A DNA stretch of 64,000 bases from Ruminococcus flavefaciens ATCC 19208 (GCF_000518765.1 NZ_JAEF01000007.1:219616-283615); one strand, 5' to 3'; counted from the stretch's first letter, positions 1-9,350 are shown. A program made the numbers and translations. The notes: a model not told the origin generated them from the letters alone.

Positions 1-1
1 C

Positions 2-1201
2 GAGCTTATTGAGATAGCTGACCGCGCTGACGCGGAGCAGGTTCAGACCGCTTTCTCACGCTATATGGACAGTGCTGTGTTCGTTATACCCAATCCGCAG
101 GTGCTACAGAAGATAATCACAGGTCTGGACGACCTATACGAACATGATATCGCCGACCTCGATATGCAGGGCGACCTCTACGAGTATATGCTTGGCAAGC
201 TCAGCACAGCAGGTCAGAACGGCCAGTTCCGTACTCCAAAGCATATCCGTGAGATGATGGTGGAGCTGGTTGCGCCGACTCCCGATGACCTTATATGCGA
301 TCCTGCCTGCGGTACTGCCGGATTCCTCGTTTCTGCGGCTGAGTATATCCGCAGGCACTATGAGGACACTATGACCGACGAGCAGTGGGAGAACTTCTCC
401 AACAGGACCTTCACAGGCTATGACACCGATCACACTATGCTCCGTATATCTGCTATGAACCTCATGCTGCACTCAATAACCAATCCAGATATCGACTACA
501 AGGACAGCGTTTCCAAGCAGAACAACGTCAGCGGCAAATATACCGTATGCCTTGCAAATCCGCCTTTCAAGGGCACTGTTGACGCCGAGAGCATCAATGA
601 TAACCTCAAAGCTGTCACCAACACCAAAAAGACGGAGCTTCTCTTCCTTGCGCTGTTTCTGCGCCTGCTCCAGAAGGGCGGACGCTGTGCGTGTATCGTT
701 CCCGACGGCGTGCTTTTCGGCTCGTCAAAGGCTCACAAGGCTATCCGTCAGGAGCTTATCGAGAATCATCAGCTCAAGGCCGTTATCTCCATGCCCAGCG
801 GCGTATTCAAGCCCTATGCAGGAGTTTCCACGGCTGTGCTTGTATTTGTCAAGACTGACGCAGGCGGAACGGATAACGTGTGGTTCTATGATATGAAGGC
901 GGACGGCTTCTCCCTCGATGACAAGCGTTCGGAGATAGCCGAGAACGATATTCCCGATATTATTTCCCGTTTCCATAACCCTGACGGTGAAAAGGACAGG
1001 GAGCGCACTGAGCAGAGCTTTTTCGTGTCTAAGCAGGAGATAGTTGACAACGACTACGACCTGTCCATAAACAAGTACAAGAAGACCGAATATGTGGCGG
1101 TGGAGTACCCTCCCACGGGCGAGATAATGGCAGACCTTGACGGCTTATATAAGGAGCTTGGCGGCTTGCTTGAGGAGTTGGGAGGAGCGCTGAATGGCTA
1201 A
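2..1201 (+). CDS. hsdM: Type I restriction-modification methyltransferase subunit (HsdM), 5' partial
   Basis: This is the C-terminal part of the modification subunit, which methylates adenine using S-adenosylmethionine in a complex with HsdS. The frame is open from base 2 and runs into the window from upstream, so the first ATG (65) is internal. It shows the AdoMet-binding motif DPACGTAGFLVSA (near base 300) and the catalytic N6-adenine motif NPPF (near base 560). The terminal residues are typical of the HsdM tail that contacts HsdS. The gene overlaps hsdS by 8 bp (ATGGCTAA), implying translational coupling. Codon use and GC content match the later hsdR and not the AT-rich cassette between them. 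The family assignment is secure; only the missing N-terminus is unknown. Confidence 0.95.
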   Translation, partial: ELIEIADRADAEQVQTAFSRYMDSAVFVIPNPQVLQKIITGLDDLYEHDIADLDMQGDLYEYMLGKLSTAGQNGQFRTPKHIREMMVELVAPTPDDLICDPACGTAGFLVSAAEYIRRHYEDTMTDEQWENFSNRTFTGYDTDHTMLRISAMNLMLHSITNPDIDYKDSVSKQNNVSGKYTVCLANPPFKGTVDAESINDNLKAVTNTKKTELLFLALFLRLLQKGGRCACIVPDGVLFGSSKAHKAIRQELIENHQLKAVISMPSGVFKPYAGVSTAVLVFVKTDAGGTDNVWFYDMKADGFSLDDKRSEIAENDIPDIISRFHNPDGEKDRERTEQSFFVSKQEIVDNDYDLSINKYKKTEYVAVEYPPTGEIMADLDGLYKELGGLLEELGGALNG

Positions 1202-2339
1202 GTTAGGAAAAGTATGTGATGTTAGAGACGGAACGCATGATTCGCCAAAATACGTCGATAATGGTTTTCCTTTAATCACATCTAAAAATCTATCATCAGG
1301 TTCAATTGACTTTTCAGACGTAAATTACATATCAGAAGAAGATTATACTAAAATAAACCAGCGCTCTAAAGTTGATATCGGCGATATTATAATGCCGATG
1401 ATAGGTACTATTGGAAACCCAGTTATTGTTGATATTGAACCAGTATTTGCGATAAAAAATGTATCACTAATAAAATTTATAAATGAAGAAGTATATAATA
1501 GATACATTTTATATGTGCTTGATAGTGATTATTTCAAAAGATATATTGATGATAAAAATAGAGGTGGAACACAGAAATTTATTTCTCTAAACGATATAAG
1601 AGAATTTGATTTTGTATTGCCTGATTTATTAACCCAGCGAAAAATCGCCTCCAACCTCGACAAAGTGACACACACCATTGACCTCTGCAACGCTATCCTT
1701 GAAAAGCTTGATATGCTCGTCAAATCACGGTTTGTGGAGATGTTTGGGGATATGAGCCTTAATTCGAACAGATGGAAGCAAACTTCCTTGGGAGATGCTT
1801 GTGATGTTAGAGACGGCACCCACGATTCGCCAAAATACTATTTAGAAGGATATCCATTGGTAACATCAAAAAATCTTACCGATGGTGAAATTGATTTTAC
1901 AGATTGTAGTTTGATTACTGAAGAAGACTATCGAAAAATAAACCAGCGCTCAAAAGTAGACATAGGGGATATTTTGATGCCAATGATTGGCACAGTTGGA
2001 AATCCAGTAATCGTGAATGTTAAGGCGGAATTTGCTATAAAAAATGTTGCCCTTATAAAGTTTAGAGAAGAATCCCCTGTCATCAACATTTTTGTGAAGG
2101 CACTGTTGGAATCCGATTATTTTGATAGAGCTGTATTAAGCAAAGTGAGAGGTGGAACGCAGAAGTTTATTTCGCTTGGAGACATCCGAAAACTTGAATT
2201 CAGCTTACCACCAATCGAGTTACAAAATCAATTCGCTGCCTTTGTAGAACAGACCGACAAATCTAAATCAGTCGTAAAAAAGTTGCTTGAAAAGGCTGAA
2301 ATGCTCAAAAAAGCACTGATGCAGGAGTATTTTGTATAA
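1194..2339 (+). CDS. hsdS: Type I restriction specificity subunit (HsdS) with two near-identical target recognition domains
   Basis: HsdS directs the methyltransferase and nuclease to a bipartite DNA site. The 381-aa protein has the usual layout of target recognition domain, coiled coil (conserved region), second domain, coiled coil. Both halves open with the same string CDVRDGTHDSPKY and share INQRSKVDIGDI, PMIGT, GNPVIV and RGGTQKFISL, so the two recognition domains are close copies. Each is followed by a helical spacer (near residues 155-185 and 345-378). The start codon overlaps the hsdM stop by 8 bp. The gene is more AT-rich than hsdM, as is common for exchanged recognition domains. Family knowledge predicts a near-symmetric bipartite target; this is inference. 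Confidence 0.95.
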   Translation: MAKLGKVCDVRDGTHDSPKYVDNGFPLITSKNLSSGSIDFSDVNYISEEDYTKINQRSKVDIGDIIMPMIGTIGNPVIVDIEPVFAIKNVSLIKFINEEVYNRYILYVLDSDYFKRYIDDKNRGGTQKFISLNDIREFDFVLPDLLTQRKIASNLDKVTHTIDLCNAILEKLDMLVKSRFVEMFGDMSLNSNRWKQTSLGDACDVRDGTHDSPKYYLEGYPLVTSKNLTDGEIDFTDCSLITEEDYRKINQRSKVDIGDILMPMIGTVGNPVIVNVKAEFAIKNVALIKFREESPVINIFVKALLESDYFDRAVLSKVRGGTQKFISLGDIRKLEFSLPPIELQNQFAAFVEQTDKSKSVVKKLLEKAEMLKKALMQEYFV

Positions 2340-2349
2340 AGGAGAATTT

Positions 2350-3183
2350 ATGATTAATCAAGGAAAAGACAAGCTATATGATGATTTTTTAAAGGAGCCT
2401 ACAAAAGATAATTTTCGTATTTTCTTACAGAATACATTAGGTGAAATGGACGAAGTCGATTTTAAAGAAAAATGGATAGAAAAAGGTCATCTTGCAAAAA
2501 CCCTTCTTGCAATGGCGAATTCTCGCGGCGGTATAATTGTTGTAGGTGTAAAAGAAGAAAAAGACGGTAAATTAACAGCTAAGGGACTTGAAGAATTCAA
2601 GGATAAGGCAGTTATCAATAATGAAATATCTAAATATATACCTCCTGAACTTGATTATGTAATTTACGATTTTAGTTATGATACGTCTGAATATGAGGCT
2701 GTAAAAGGGAAAAAATTCCAATTACTATTTGTTCATGATACACCTGAAAGATTACCATTTATATCTAGAAATGAAACAGATAACTTAGTTAAAGATACAA
2801 TATATATTCGCCGTGGTACAAAATGTGAAAAGGCATCAGCATCTGAAATAGAAATGCTTTTAGATGCCAAAATAGAGACTATATTTAAGGGCGATTCTGA
2901 TTTATCATTAAATCAGCATCTCGAACAATTAAAAATTCTTTATAATGAACTCCCTCAAAAAATAAAGGTTCTTGTAAGAAAAGGAATAAAATATCAAGAT
3001 ATTGTAAATCCATTTTCTAGCGTACTTCAAGCCCTTAAAGAATACAAATTAAATCTGGGAATACTTAATGAGTATGAAGAAACAAATAATCCTGATTATC
3101 CAGAAGAAAGCTATGAAGCTTTTATAAATCGTATGATTAAACTAAAGAAACTGAAGATTGAAAAGTATCTTGACTTAAAGTAA
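2350..3183 (+). CDS. AlbA_2 / Schlafen-type putative DNA-binding protein
   Basis: The N-terminal half matches the AlbA_2 (Schlafen AlbA-like) domain: an FKEKW segment, then AKTLLAMANSRGGIIVVGVK near residues 40-70, the typical K-x-x-A-x-A-N-x-x-GG-x-hydrophobic-GV signature. The C-terminal part (about residues 175-277) is helical with no family I recognise. ATG 2350 is chosen because AAGGAG lies 5 bp upstream; an in-frame TTG at 2332 would overlap hsdS but lacks a ribosome binding site. It directly follows hsdS and AlbA_2 genes are frequent companions of type I systems, so an accessory role in restriction or its control is likely. The gene is strongly AT-rich compared with hsdM. Confidence 0.8.
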   Translation: MINQGKDKLYDDFLKEPTKDNFRIFLQNTLGEMDEVDFKEKWIEKGHLAKTLLAMANSRGGIIVVGVKEEKDGKLTAKGLEEFKDKAVINNEISKYIPPELDYVIYDFSYDTSEYEAVKGKKFQLLFVHDTPERLPFISRNETDNLVKDTIYIRRGTKCEKASASEIEMLLDAKIETIFKGDSDLSLNQHLEQLKILYNELPQKIKVLVRKGIKYQDIVNPFSSVLQALKEYKLNLGILNEYEETNNPDYPEESYEAFINRMIKLKKLKIEKYLDLK

Positions 3184-3223
3184 AATATGTCTTGAATTTA
3201 GTCTATTTAAGGAGTGTGAACCT

Positions 3224-3322
3224 ATGACCAACTGTGGATTTCTCAGCGCTATAACTGAACATGTCCTGTTTACACAGCTGATATTGAAGCATAAACCTTA
3301 TAGATTCCATTTTGTGTACTAA
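3224..3322 (+). pseudogene. Relic of an hsdR 5' end
   Basis: A 32-codon open frame begins MTNCGFLSAITEHVLF, closely resembling the HsdR start at 5871 (MSNFGFLAEITEYTMF). After about 16 codons the similarity continues only with a one-base frame change (a TADIEA reading against TAAIEAE in HsdR) and then hits a stop. It has its own AAGGAG upstream. It is therefore a truncated, frameshifted duplicate of the first ~30 codons of an hsdR gene, left at the upstream edge of the HAD/EEP cassette. It probably encodes nothing functional. The relation was judged by eye at protein and DNA level. Confidence 0.75.
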
Positions 3323-3346
3323 TACGTATATTATGGAGGAATAACA

Positions 3347-4513
3347 ATGCCTACTACCAGAAAAACAAAAGAAGATAAGCCAGTACTTGCTATTTGCTAT
3401 GATTTTGATAAAACTCTATCTCCTGATGATATGCAGGCACAAGGTTACATACAGTCAGTTTACGATGGAGATATTAAATCATTTTGGGAAGAATCAAATA
3501 AGATGGCGGAAGATAATGAAATGGATACCAATCTTGCCTATATGTATAAAATGGTAAGAAAGGCACGCGGACGTATTGTACTCACTCAAAAGAGCTTGCG
3601 AGAATATGGTGAAAAAGTGCAATTGTTCCCTGGAGTTGAAGAATGGTTTGAACGAATTAGAGCTTATGGTGCTGATAAAGGTGTTATAGTAGAGCATTAT
3701 ATTATTTCTTCTGGATTAAAAGAGATGATAGAAGGAACCTCTGTTGCAAAAGCGGGGGCCTTTGAGAAAATATACGCCAGTTCTTTTATGTTTGATGATG
3801 ATGATGTTCCGATATGGCCAGCACAGGTAATAAATTATACAAATAAAACGCAGTTCCTATTCAGGATTGAGAAAGGTGTTCTTGATGTCAATGATTCAGG
3901 TGTAAATGATTATTTCTCTCCTGAAGATCTTCGTTTGCCGTTCAGAAATATGGTATATATCGGCGACAGTGATACAGATATTCCATGTATGAAACTGGTA
4001 AACATTAATGGTGGACACTCAATAGGTGTATATAATAATGACACCCTTGACAAGACGAAGGTTTATAAAATGATTCATGATAAGCGTATTAAATACTTTG
4101 CTCCTGCTGATTATACTGAAAATTCAAAGCTTGATTCTTTAGTGAAAGCGATTATTGATCGCACAGCAGCAAACGAAGTACTCGAAAATATATATTTTGA
4201 TTGTAAAAAAGAACGCGATCAGAATGATATAAGGAAAGCAAATAACGAAGAAAAGCGCAAAAGATTGGATTTGATTATTTCTTTATATGGTAGCTGCAAT
4301 TTTAACACTACACATACAATCATTAGAAAACTCAGTAAAATAGAAGGATGGGAGCCTGACGAAATAGATATGCTTTGTGAGATTGCTTTGAATAATAATC
4401 AAGTTGGGTTCATAATTAATGACCATGATTTGAAAGCGTTCTACAAATCTTTGATTAGACAGCTACCTGAACCAACTGAATATTCTAGGAAAATCGAAAA
4501 ATGTTTTGAATAA
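3347..4513 (+). CDS. HAD-superfamily hydrolase with C-terminal extension, in the hsd operon
   Basis: The 388-aa protein carries the HAD phosphohydrolase core. Motif I is YDFDKT with nucleophile D19 and general acid/base D21; motif IV is GDSDTD (D207, D209, D211). Between them is a large cap-like insertion (about residues 30-190). The C-terminal ~125 residues are charged and helical and do not belong to the core fold. A good ribosome binding site (GGAGG, 8 bp before ATG) supports the start. It is the first gene of an AT-rich three-gene cassette inserted before hsdR. HAD enzymes mostly remove phosphate groups; the substrate cannot be read from sequence. A role in defence or nucleic-acid end processing is an inference from the neighbouring EEP enzyme and hsd genes. 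Confidence 0.85.
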   Translation: MPTTRKTKEDKPVLAICYDFDKTLSPDDMQAQGYIQSVYDGDIKSFWEESNKMAEDNEMDTNLAYMYKMVRKARGRIVLTQKSLREYGEKVQLFPGVEEWFERIRAYGADKGVIVEHYIISSGLKEMIEGTSVAKAGAFEKIYASSFMFDDDDVPIWPAQVINYTNKTQFLFRIEKGVLDVNDSGVNDYFSPEDLRLPFRNMVYIGDSDTDIPCMKLVNINGGHSIGVYNNDTLDKTKVYKMIHDKRIKYFAPADYTENSKLDSLVKAIIDRTAANEVLENIYFDCKKERDQNDIRKANNEEKRKRLDLIISLYGSCNFNTTHTIIRKLSKIEGWEPDEIDMLCEIALNNNQVGFIINDHDLKAFYKSLIRQLPEPTEYSRKIEKCFE

Positions 4514-4528
4514 AAATGGAGAATGGAT

Positions 4529-5326
4529 ATGAGAGGTTTATTCTGGAATACTCATAATAATTTAAACATTAATTTCGTTTTATCTGAGCTTATAGATGAA
4601 AATAATATTAATCTTGTTGCTTTAGTTGAATATCAAGCAAATATTGATGAACTATTAACCATGCTTTCGCTTAAGAATATAATGATGCAAAAATATTGTA
4701 CTATTGGTTGTAATAGAATAATCATAATTGGAGATATGCCTAATGTTACTCCAGGTTTACAAGATGAAAGATACTCAATTCAATTTATTAACAATAAATA
4801 TATTTTGTGTTGCGTACATTTACCAAGTCAAATTTATTCTGCTGGTGAGGGAGCAAGAAATATTAAAATTCAAAAGATAATCAATGACATTGAAAAAGCA
4901 GAGATATCAAATGATACAGATAATACAATTATTGTTGGTGATTTTAATATAAACCCTTTTGATTACGAATGTATTGCTGCAAATCTATTTCACAGCCTTC
5001 CATACTATGAAATTGTAAGAAAAAAAGCAAGAACTGTTGAGAACGAAAGCTTTAAAATGTTTTATAATCCAATGTGGAAGTTCTTTGGTGATGATAATAA
5101 ACCTGGAGGAACTCATTTTTATAGTGGAAGCAGAATTGACAATATTTTTTGGCACATTTTTGATCAAGTCATGATTCGTCCTAGCTTAAGGGAATTCTTT
5201 ATTGATGAAAGTTTAAAAATAATTACTGAAACAAATAATCGGCAGTTAATTGATAAAAATGGTCATCCAGATAAAACAAATATTAGCGATCATTTACCTA
5301 TAGTATATGAAATAAAGGAGGATTAA
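4529..5326 (+). CDS. Endonuclease/exonuclease/phosphatase (EEP) family protein
   Basis: The protein has the EEP (DNase I-like) metal-dependent phosphoesterase signatures in order: N-terminal WNTHNN, metal-binding Glu in LVEY (E34), VGDFNINP with D138 and N140, SRIDNIFW, and the terminal SDHLP with D254-H255. These are the catalytic residues of the fold, so it is probably active on a phosphodiester or phosphomonoester. ATG 4529 is preferred to ATG 4523 because GGAG lies 7 bp upstream of it. It sits 15 bp after the HAD gene and 2 bp before the next gene, so the three are co-transcribed. No signal peptide is seen, so it acts in the cytoplasm. Nuclease versus phosphatase cannot be decided here. 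Confidence 0.85.
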   Translation: MRGLFWNTHNNLNINFVLSELIDENNINLVALVEYQANIDELLTMLSLKNIMMQKYCTIGCNRIIIIGDMPNVTPGLQDERYSIQFINNKYILCCVHLPSQIYSAGEGARNIKIQKIINDIEKAEISNDTDNTIIVGDFNINPFDYECIAANLFHSLPYYEIVRKKARTVENESFKMFYNPMWKFFGDDNKPGGTHFYSGSRIDNIFWHIFDQVMIRPSLREFFIDESLKIITETNNRQLIDKNGHPDKTNISDHLPIVYEIKED

Positions 5327-5328
5327 TT

Positions 5329-5841
5329 ATGGAAAAATTAGATTTTAGTGGAGTATTAGATTTTAATGATGTTGATTTGACTGATCCCAATATTGTTGTT
5401 CAAGGAATATTATCACAAATTAAGGATGCAACTGGGAATATTATAACCGGTAACATAGAACCATATAGTGGACATATTTTTCCATCTAATAATTTATCCC
5501 TAGCGATTGGAACAGTTGATATCCAAAAGGCGCTTGGAAAACAAGGAGAGGAAAAAAACAAGTATGAAGTATATTTATCTACTCCAGTTTTTGATCAGTA
5601 CAAGTATAGAATTTGTTTTATTCAATTTGGTGTAGCTAAATATCCAGTTACAGTTGTACTTGAAAAAAGTATTGCAACAGAGTTAAAAAAAATCATGCTT
5701 GGCAGTGATTACATATTTAAATGTGATAATCGTACTGAGCTTGAAGAATTAATGTATTCGGTTATAAAATCTGAAAAAGTAATTGAAGTAATGCAAGAAT
5801 TAATAAAAGTATATCAAATTCATAGGAAAGATATAGAATAA
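5329..5841 (+). CDS. Hypothetical protein, third gene of the HAD-EEP cassette
   Basis: I do not recognise this 170-aa protein. It is acidic and soluble-looking, with alternating hydrophobic strands in the middle (around residues 75-120) and a helical C-terminus rich in Glu and Lys. There are no cysteine pairs, signal peptide or membrane segment. AAAGGAGG with good spacing precedes the ATG. It starts 2 bp after the EEP gene and ends 29 bp before hsdR, so it is almost certainly co-translated with them. Being tied to a nuclease-like gene, it could be a partner, sensor or inhibitor, but nothing in the sequence shows which. Confidence 0.75.
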   Translation: MEKLDFSGVLDFNDVDLTDPNIVVQGILSQIKDATGNIITGNIEPYSGHIFPSNNLSLAIGTVDIQKALGKQGEEKNKYEVYLSTPVFDQYKYRICFIQFGVAKYPVTVVLEKSIATELKKIMLGSDYIFKCDNRTELEELMYSVIKSEKVIEVMQELIKVYQIHRKDIE

Positions 5842-5870
5842 AATATAAACAAAAAAGGAGAGAAAAGCAC

Positions 5871-8800
5871 ATGTCCAATTTCGGGTTCTTAGCAGAAATA
5901 ACTGAATATACAATGTTTTCGACGGCTGCCATAGAAGCTGAAAAGGTCTATGCCTCCTCTCCTGCCATGTGTGCGGTAGGCTGCCGCAAGGCTCTGGAGC
6001 TTGCTGTGAAATGGGTGTATTCCGCAGACAAGACCATAGATATGCCCTATAAGGACAACCTCCAGTCCCTGATACATGAGCCGACTTTCCGCTTTGCACT
6101 CGACGATAAGACATGGGGAAAGCTGCCTTTCATTATCCGTCTGGGCAATCTGGCAGTTCATACGGAAAGAGCAGTCAATAAGTCCGACGCTCTGCTTGCT
6201 CTGGAAAGCCTGTTCGAGTTCATCGAGTGGGTGGACTACTGCTACGGTGCGGACTATGTGGAGCGGCATTTTGATACCGCCCTTATCCCCGATGAAAAGG
6301 TCTCAGTTGACGCCAAGAAGATTAAGGAGCAGGAGTCACTCATCGAGCAGAAGGACAGTGAAATTAAGGCTTTGCAGGCTAAAATCGCCGCAATGTCCGC
6401 AACTCTCACAGCTGAAAAGGAGTCAAAACAGCAGCAGCGCAGCTTCAAGCCTGCCGACCTGTCAGAGTTCAAGACACGCAAGATATATATCGACGTGGAC
6501 CTGAAGTTCATGGGCTGGAAGTTCGGCGGTACTGATTCCGATGTGTGGGAGGAGTACGAAGTCAACGATATGAACGGCGTTTTCGGTCAGAAAGGCTATG
6601 CGGACTATGTTCTCTTTGGCAGGGACGGTCTGCCTCTTGCTGTTATCGAAGCCAAACGTTCAAGCAAGGATCCCAATATCGGAAGAAAGCAGGCTGTCCT
6701 GTATGCAGACTGTCTGGAGCGCAAGTTCGGACGCAGACCCATGATGTTCACTACCAACGGCTTCGAGACTTATTTCTGGGACGATATGTCCTCTCCTCAG
6801 CGTAAAGTCAGTGGTTTCTTTACAAAGTCCGACCTTGAAAAGCTGATGAACCGCAGAGATATGCGGAAGAAGCTGAATACTATCCCTATTGATGATAAGA
6901 TAACCGACCGCTACTATCAGAAGGAAGCTATCCGTGCTGTGTGCGACCACATCGAGGAGGGCTTCCGCAAGGCTCTGCTTGTAATGGCTACCGGAACAGG
7001 AAAGACCAGAACTGCATCAAGCCTGACCGATGTTCTCAGCCGCGGCGGTTACGTTACGAATATACTGTTTCTCGCCGACAGAACTGCACTGGTCAAGCAG
7101 GCAAAAGACGATTTCAAAAACTATTTGCCTGATATGTCGCTATGTAACCTGTGCAGCAATAAGGACGACAGGAACGCACGTATCGTGTTCTCGACTTATC
7201 CCACGATACTTAACTCCATAGACAATACCAAGACCAAGGACGGAGTACCGCTGTTTTCACCTGCACATTTCGACCTTATAATCACAGACGAGAGTCACAG
7301 AAGCATCTTCAAAAAGTACCGTGCCATATTCGAGTATTTCGACGCTATAATGGTGGGACTTACTGCAACTCCAAAAATGGACGTTGACAGGAATACATAT
7401 GACTTCTTTGAAGTCGAGAACGGTGTGCCTACCTATGCATATGACTACGAAACGGCAGTTTATACCGATCATGTTCTTGTGCCATACTATAACTATGAAG
7501 TCAAGACCAAGTTCCTTGAGGAAGGCATAACATACGATGACCTTTCTCCCGAGGATAAGGAACGATATGAGGACGACTTTGCTGAGGACGGATATGTTCC
7601 TGATTTTATCCCGTCTGCTCAGCTGAATAAGTTTGTATTCAATGAAAAGACAGTGGATACTGTATTGCAGGATCTCATGGAGCGAGGAATCAAGGTCGAG
7701 GGCGGTGACAGGCTTGGCAAGACAATCATTTTCGCTCAGAATAAAGACCATGCCGAATATATCGTTCAGCGCTTCAATAAGCTCTATCCGAAGTATAACG
7801 GCAAGTTTACTCATCGCGTGACCTGTGATGATACCTACGCCCAGACTATAATAGACGACTTCAAGCAGAAGGATATGCCTGTTATCGCTGTATCAGTAGA
7901 TATGATGGATACAGGTATAGATGTCCCTGAATGCGTTAACCTCGTATTCTTCAAAAAAGTACGCTCAAAGACTAAGTTCTGGCAGATGATAGGCAGAGGT
8001 ACACGCCTCTGCAAAGGGCTGTCATGCATTGACGGTATAGACGGAGAGTATACAGATAAGTGCCGCTTTCTCATATTCGACTACTGCGGAAACTTTGAAT
8101 ACTTCAGAGAGCATATAAACGACTATGACATAGGCGAGACCAAATCTCTGACCGAGAATATCTTTTGTAAGCAGGTACGGCTTATACATAGCCTGCAGGA
8201 GAGCGCATTCTCAGCCAAGGAATTTCAGGACTTCCGTACTGAGCTTGTGAATACCTGCTATATAGGTATATGCAGCCTTTCAGATGACCTGGTATCAGTT
8301 CGCCTGCAGAAGCAGTATGTAGAGAAGTTCAGGAACAAGGAAAGCTTTAATGACTTATCAGAGATGGATAAGTATGAGCTTACAAAGTTTATAGCTTCTC
8401 TTATAACATCAAATGATACAGATGAATATGCCAAGCGCTTTGATAACTTCATGTATGGATTTATGCTTGCTCATATGGATCAGATGCCTACACTGAAATA
8501 CATGAAGAGCCAGCTGATCTTAACAGCTGAACTCCTTGAGAGTAAGTCAGCTATACCTCAGATCCAGCAGAAGATAACTCTTATAAAGGATATTCAGAAT
8601 GATTCCTTCTGGGATAATGTAAGTATACTTACTATGGAAATGATACGTAAGGAACTTCGAGACCTTATGCAGTTCATTCACGACGGACATAATCCGAAGC
8701 CTAAGATATTCACAATTCTCTATGATCCAGTTATATCAAACCAGGAAGGACAGGCTCTCGGACCTGCGTATGATTTTGCAGATTACCGCAAAAAGGTCAA

Positions 8801-9242
8801 CCGCTATATTGAAGAGCATAAGGATGATACTGTTATCTACAAGCTTAATCATAACCAACCGCTTTTGAAGGCAGATTATGAAGAACTTGAAAGGATCCTT
8901 ACACAGGAGCTCGGCGACAGTGATGACTATAAGCGTGAATACGGTGATACGCCTTTTGGTCTGCTTGTGCGTAAGATAGCAAAGCTTGATCATGATAGCG
9001 CAATGGCTGCATTTTCGGCGTTTATCAACGATGAATCGCTTAATCAGAAGCAGATAGAGTTTATATTGAAGATAATTAACCATATCGAAAACAATGGCTA
9101 TATCGAAGATGTAAAGATCCTGATGAAACCTCCGTTTGATAAACCGTATAGCTTCATAAAGATGTTTGATCCTAAAACAAGAACAGCTCTCTTACAAACT
9201 ATAGAAAGCATAAAGAACAATGCATTGAACGTATTGGTTTGA
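5871..9242 (+). CDS. hsdR: Type I restriction endonuclease subunit R (HsdR)
   Basis: This is the motor/nuclease subunit that translocates and cuts unmodified DNA. The N-terminus (about residues 1-140) is a DUF4145/HEPN-like helical domain, followed by a coiled coil (about 145-185). The nuclease site is PD-(D/E)xK-like: D245 in YADYVLF and E260-x-K262 in AVIEAKR. The superfamily 2 helicase follows: ATGTGKT (K378), DESH (473-476), GLTATP, and late motifs near QMIGRGTRL. The C-terminus is the helical region that binds the methyltransferase. Length (1123 aa) is normal and uninterrupted. AAAGGAG precedes the ATG. It is separated from hsdM/hsdS by the cassette at 3347-5841. Confidence 0.96.
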   Translation: MSNFGFLAEITEYTMFSTAAIEAEKVYASSPAMCAVGCRKALELAVKWVYSADKTIDMPYKDNLQSLIHEPTFRFALDDKTWGKLPFIIRLGNLAVHTERAVNKSDALLALESLFEFIEWVDYCYGADYVERHFDTALIPDEKVSVDAKKIKEQESLIEQKDSEIKALQAKIAAMSATLTAEKESKQQQRSFKPADLSEFKTRKIYIDVDLKFMGWKFGGTDSDVWEEYEVNDMNGVFGQKGYADYVLFGRDGLPLAVIEAKRSSKDPNIGRKQAVLYADCLERKFGRRPMMFTTNGFETYFWDDMSSPQRKVSGFFTKSDLEKLMNRRDMRKKLNTIPIDDKITDRYYQKEAIRAVCDHIEEGFRKALLVMATGTGKTRTASSLTDVLSRGGYVTNILFLADRTALVKQAKDDFKNYLPDMSLCNLCSNKDDRNARIVFSTYPTILNSIDNTKTKDGVPLFSPAHFDLIITDESHRSIFKKYRAIFEYFDAIMVGLTATPKMDVDRNTYDFFEVENGVPTYAYDYETAVYTDHVLVPYYNYEVKTKFLEEGITYDDLSPEDKERYEDDFAEDGYVPDFIPSAQLNKFVFNEKTVDTVLQDLMERGIKVEGGDRLGKTIIFAQNKDHAEYIVQRFNKLYPKYNGKFTHRVTCDDTYAQTIIDDFKQKDMPVIAVSVDMMDTGIDVPECVNLVFFKKVRSKTKFWQMIGRGTRLCKGLSCIDGIDGEYTDKCRFLIFDYCGNFEYFREHINDYDIGETKSLTENIFCKQVRLIHSLQESAFSAKEFQDFRTELVNTCYIGICSLSDDLVSVRLQKQYVEKFRNKESFNDLSEMDKYELTKFIASLITSNDTDEYAKRFDNFMYGFMLAHMDQMPTLKYMKSQLILTAELLESKSAIPQIQQKITLIKDIQNDSFWDNVSILTMEMIRKELRDLMQFIHDGHNPKPKIFTILYDPVISNQEGQALGPAYDFADYRKKVNRYIEEHKDDTVIYKLNHNQPLLKADYEELERILTQELGDSDDYKREYGDTPFGLLVRKIAKLDHDSAMAAFSAFINDESLNQKQIEFILKIINHIENNGYIEDVKILMKPPFDKPYSFIKMFDPKTRTALLQTIESIKNNALNVLV

Positions 9243-9267
9243 TAAGATAAGTCTAAAAATATATGAG

Positions 9268-9290
9268 CCGGGGCTTAATGCCCCGGACTT
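9268..9290 (+). terminator. Intrinsic terminator of the hsd operon
   Basis: Hairpin with stem CCGGGGC / GCCCCGG and loop TTAAT, 25 bp after the hsdR stop, followed by a moderately T-rich stretch. Confidence 0.75.
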
Positions 9291-9350
9291 TATATATGCT
9301 TTATAATACACTGCATAAGCAAGCGATAGAAAGGAATATAGGCACAGATA

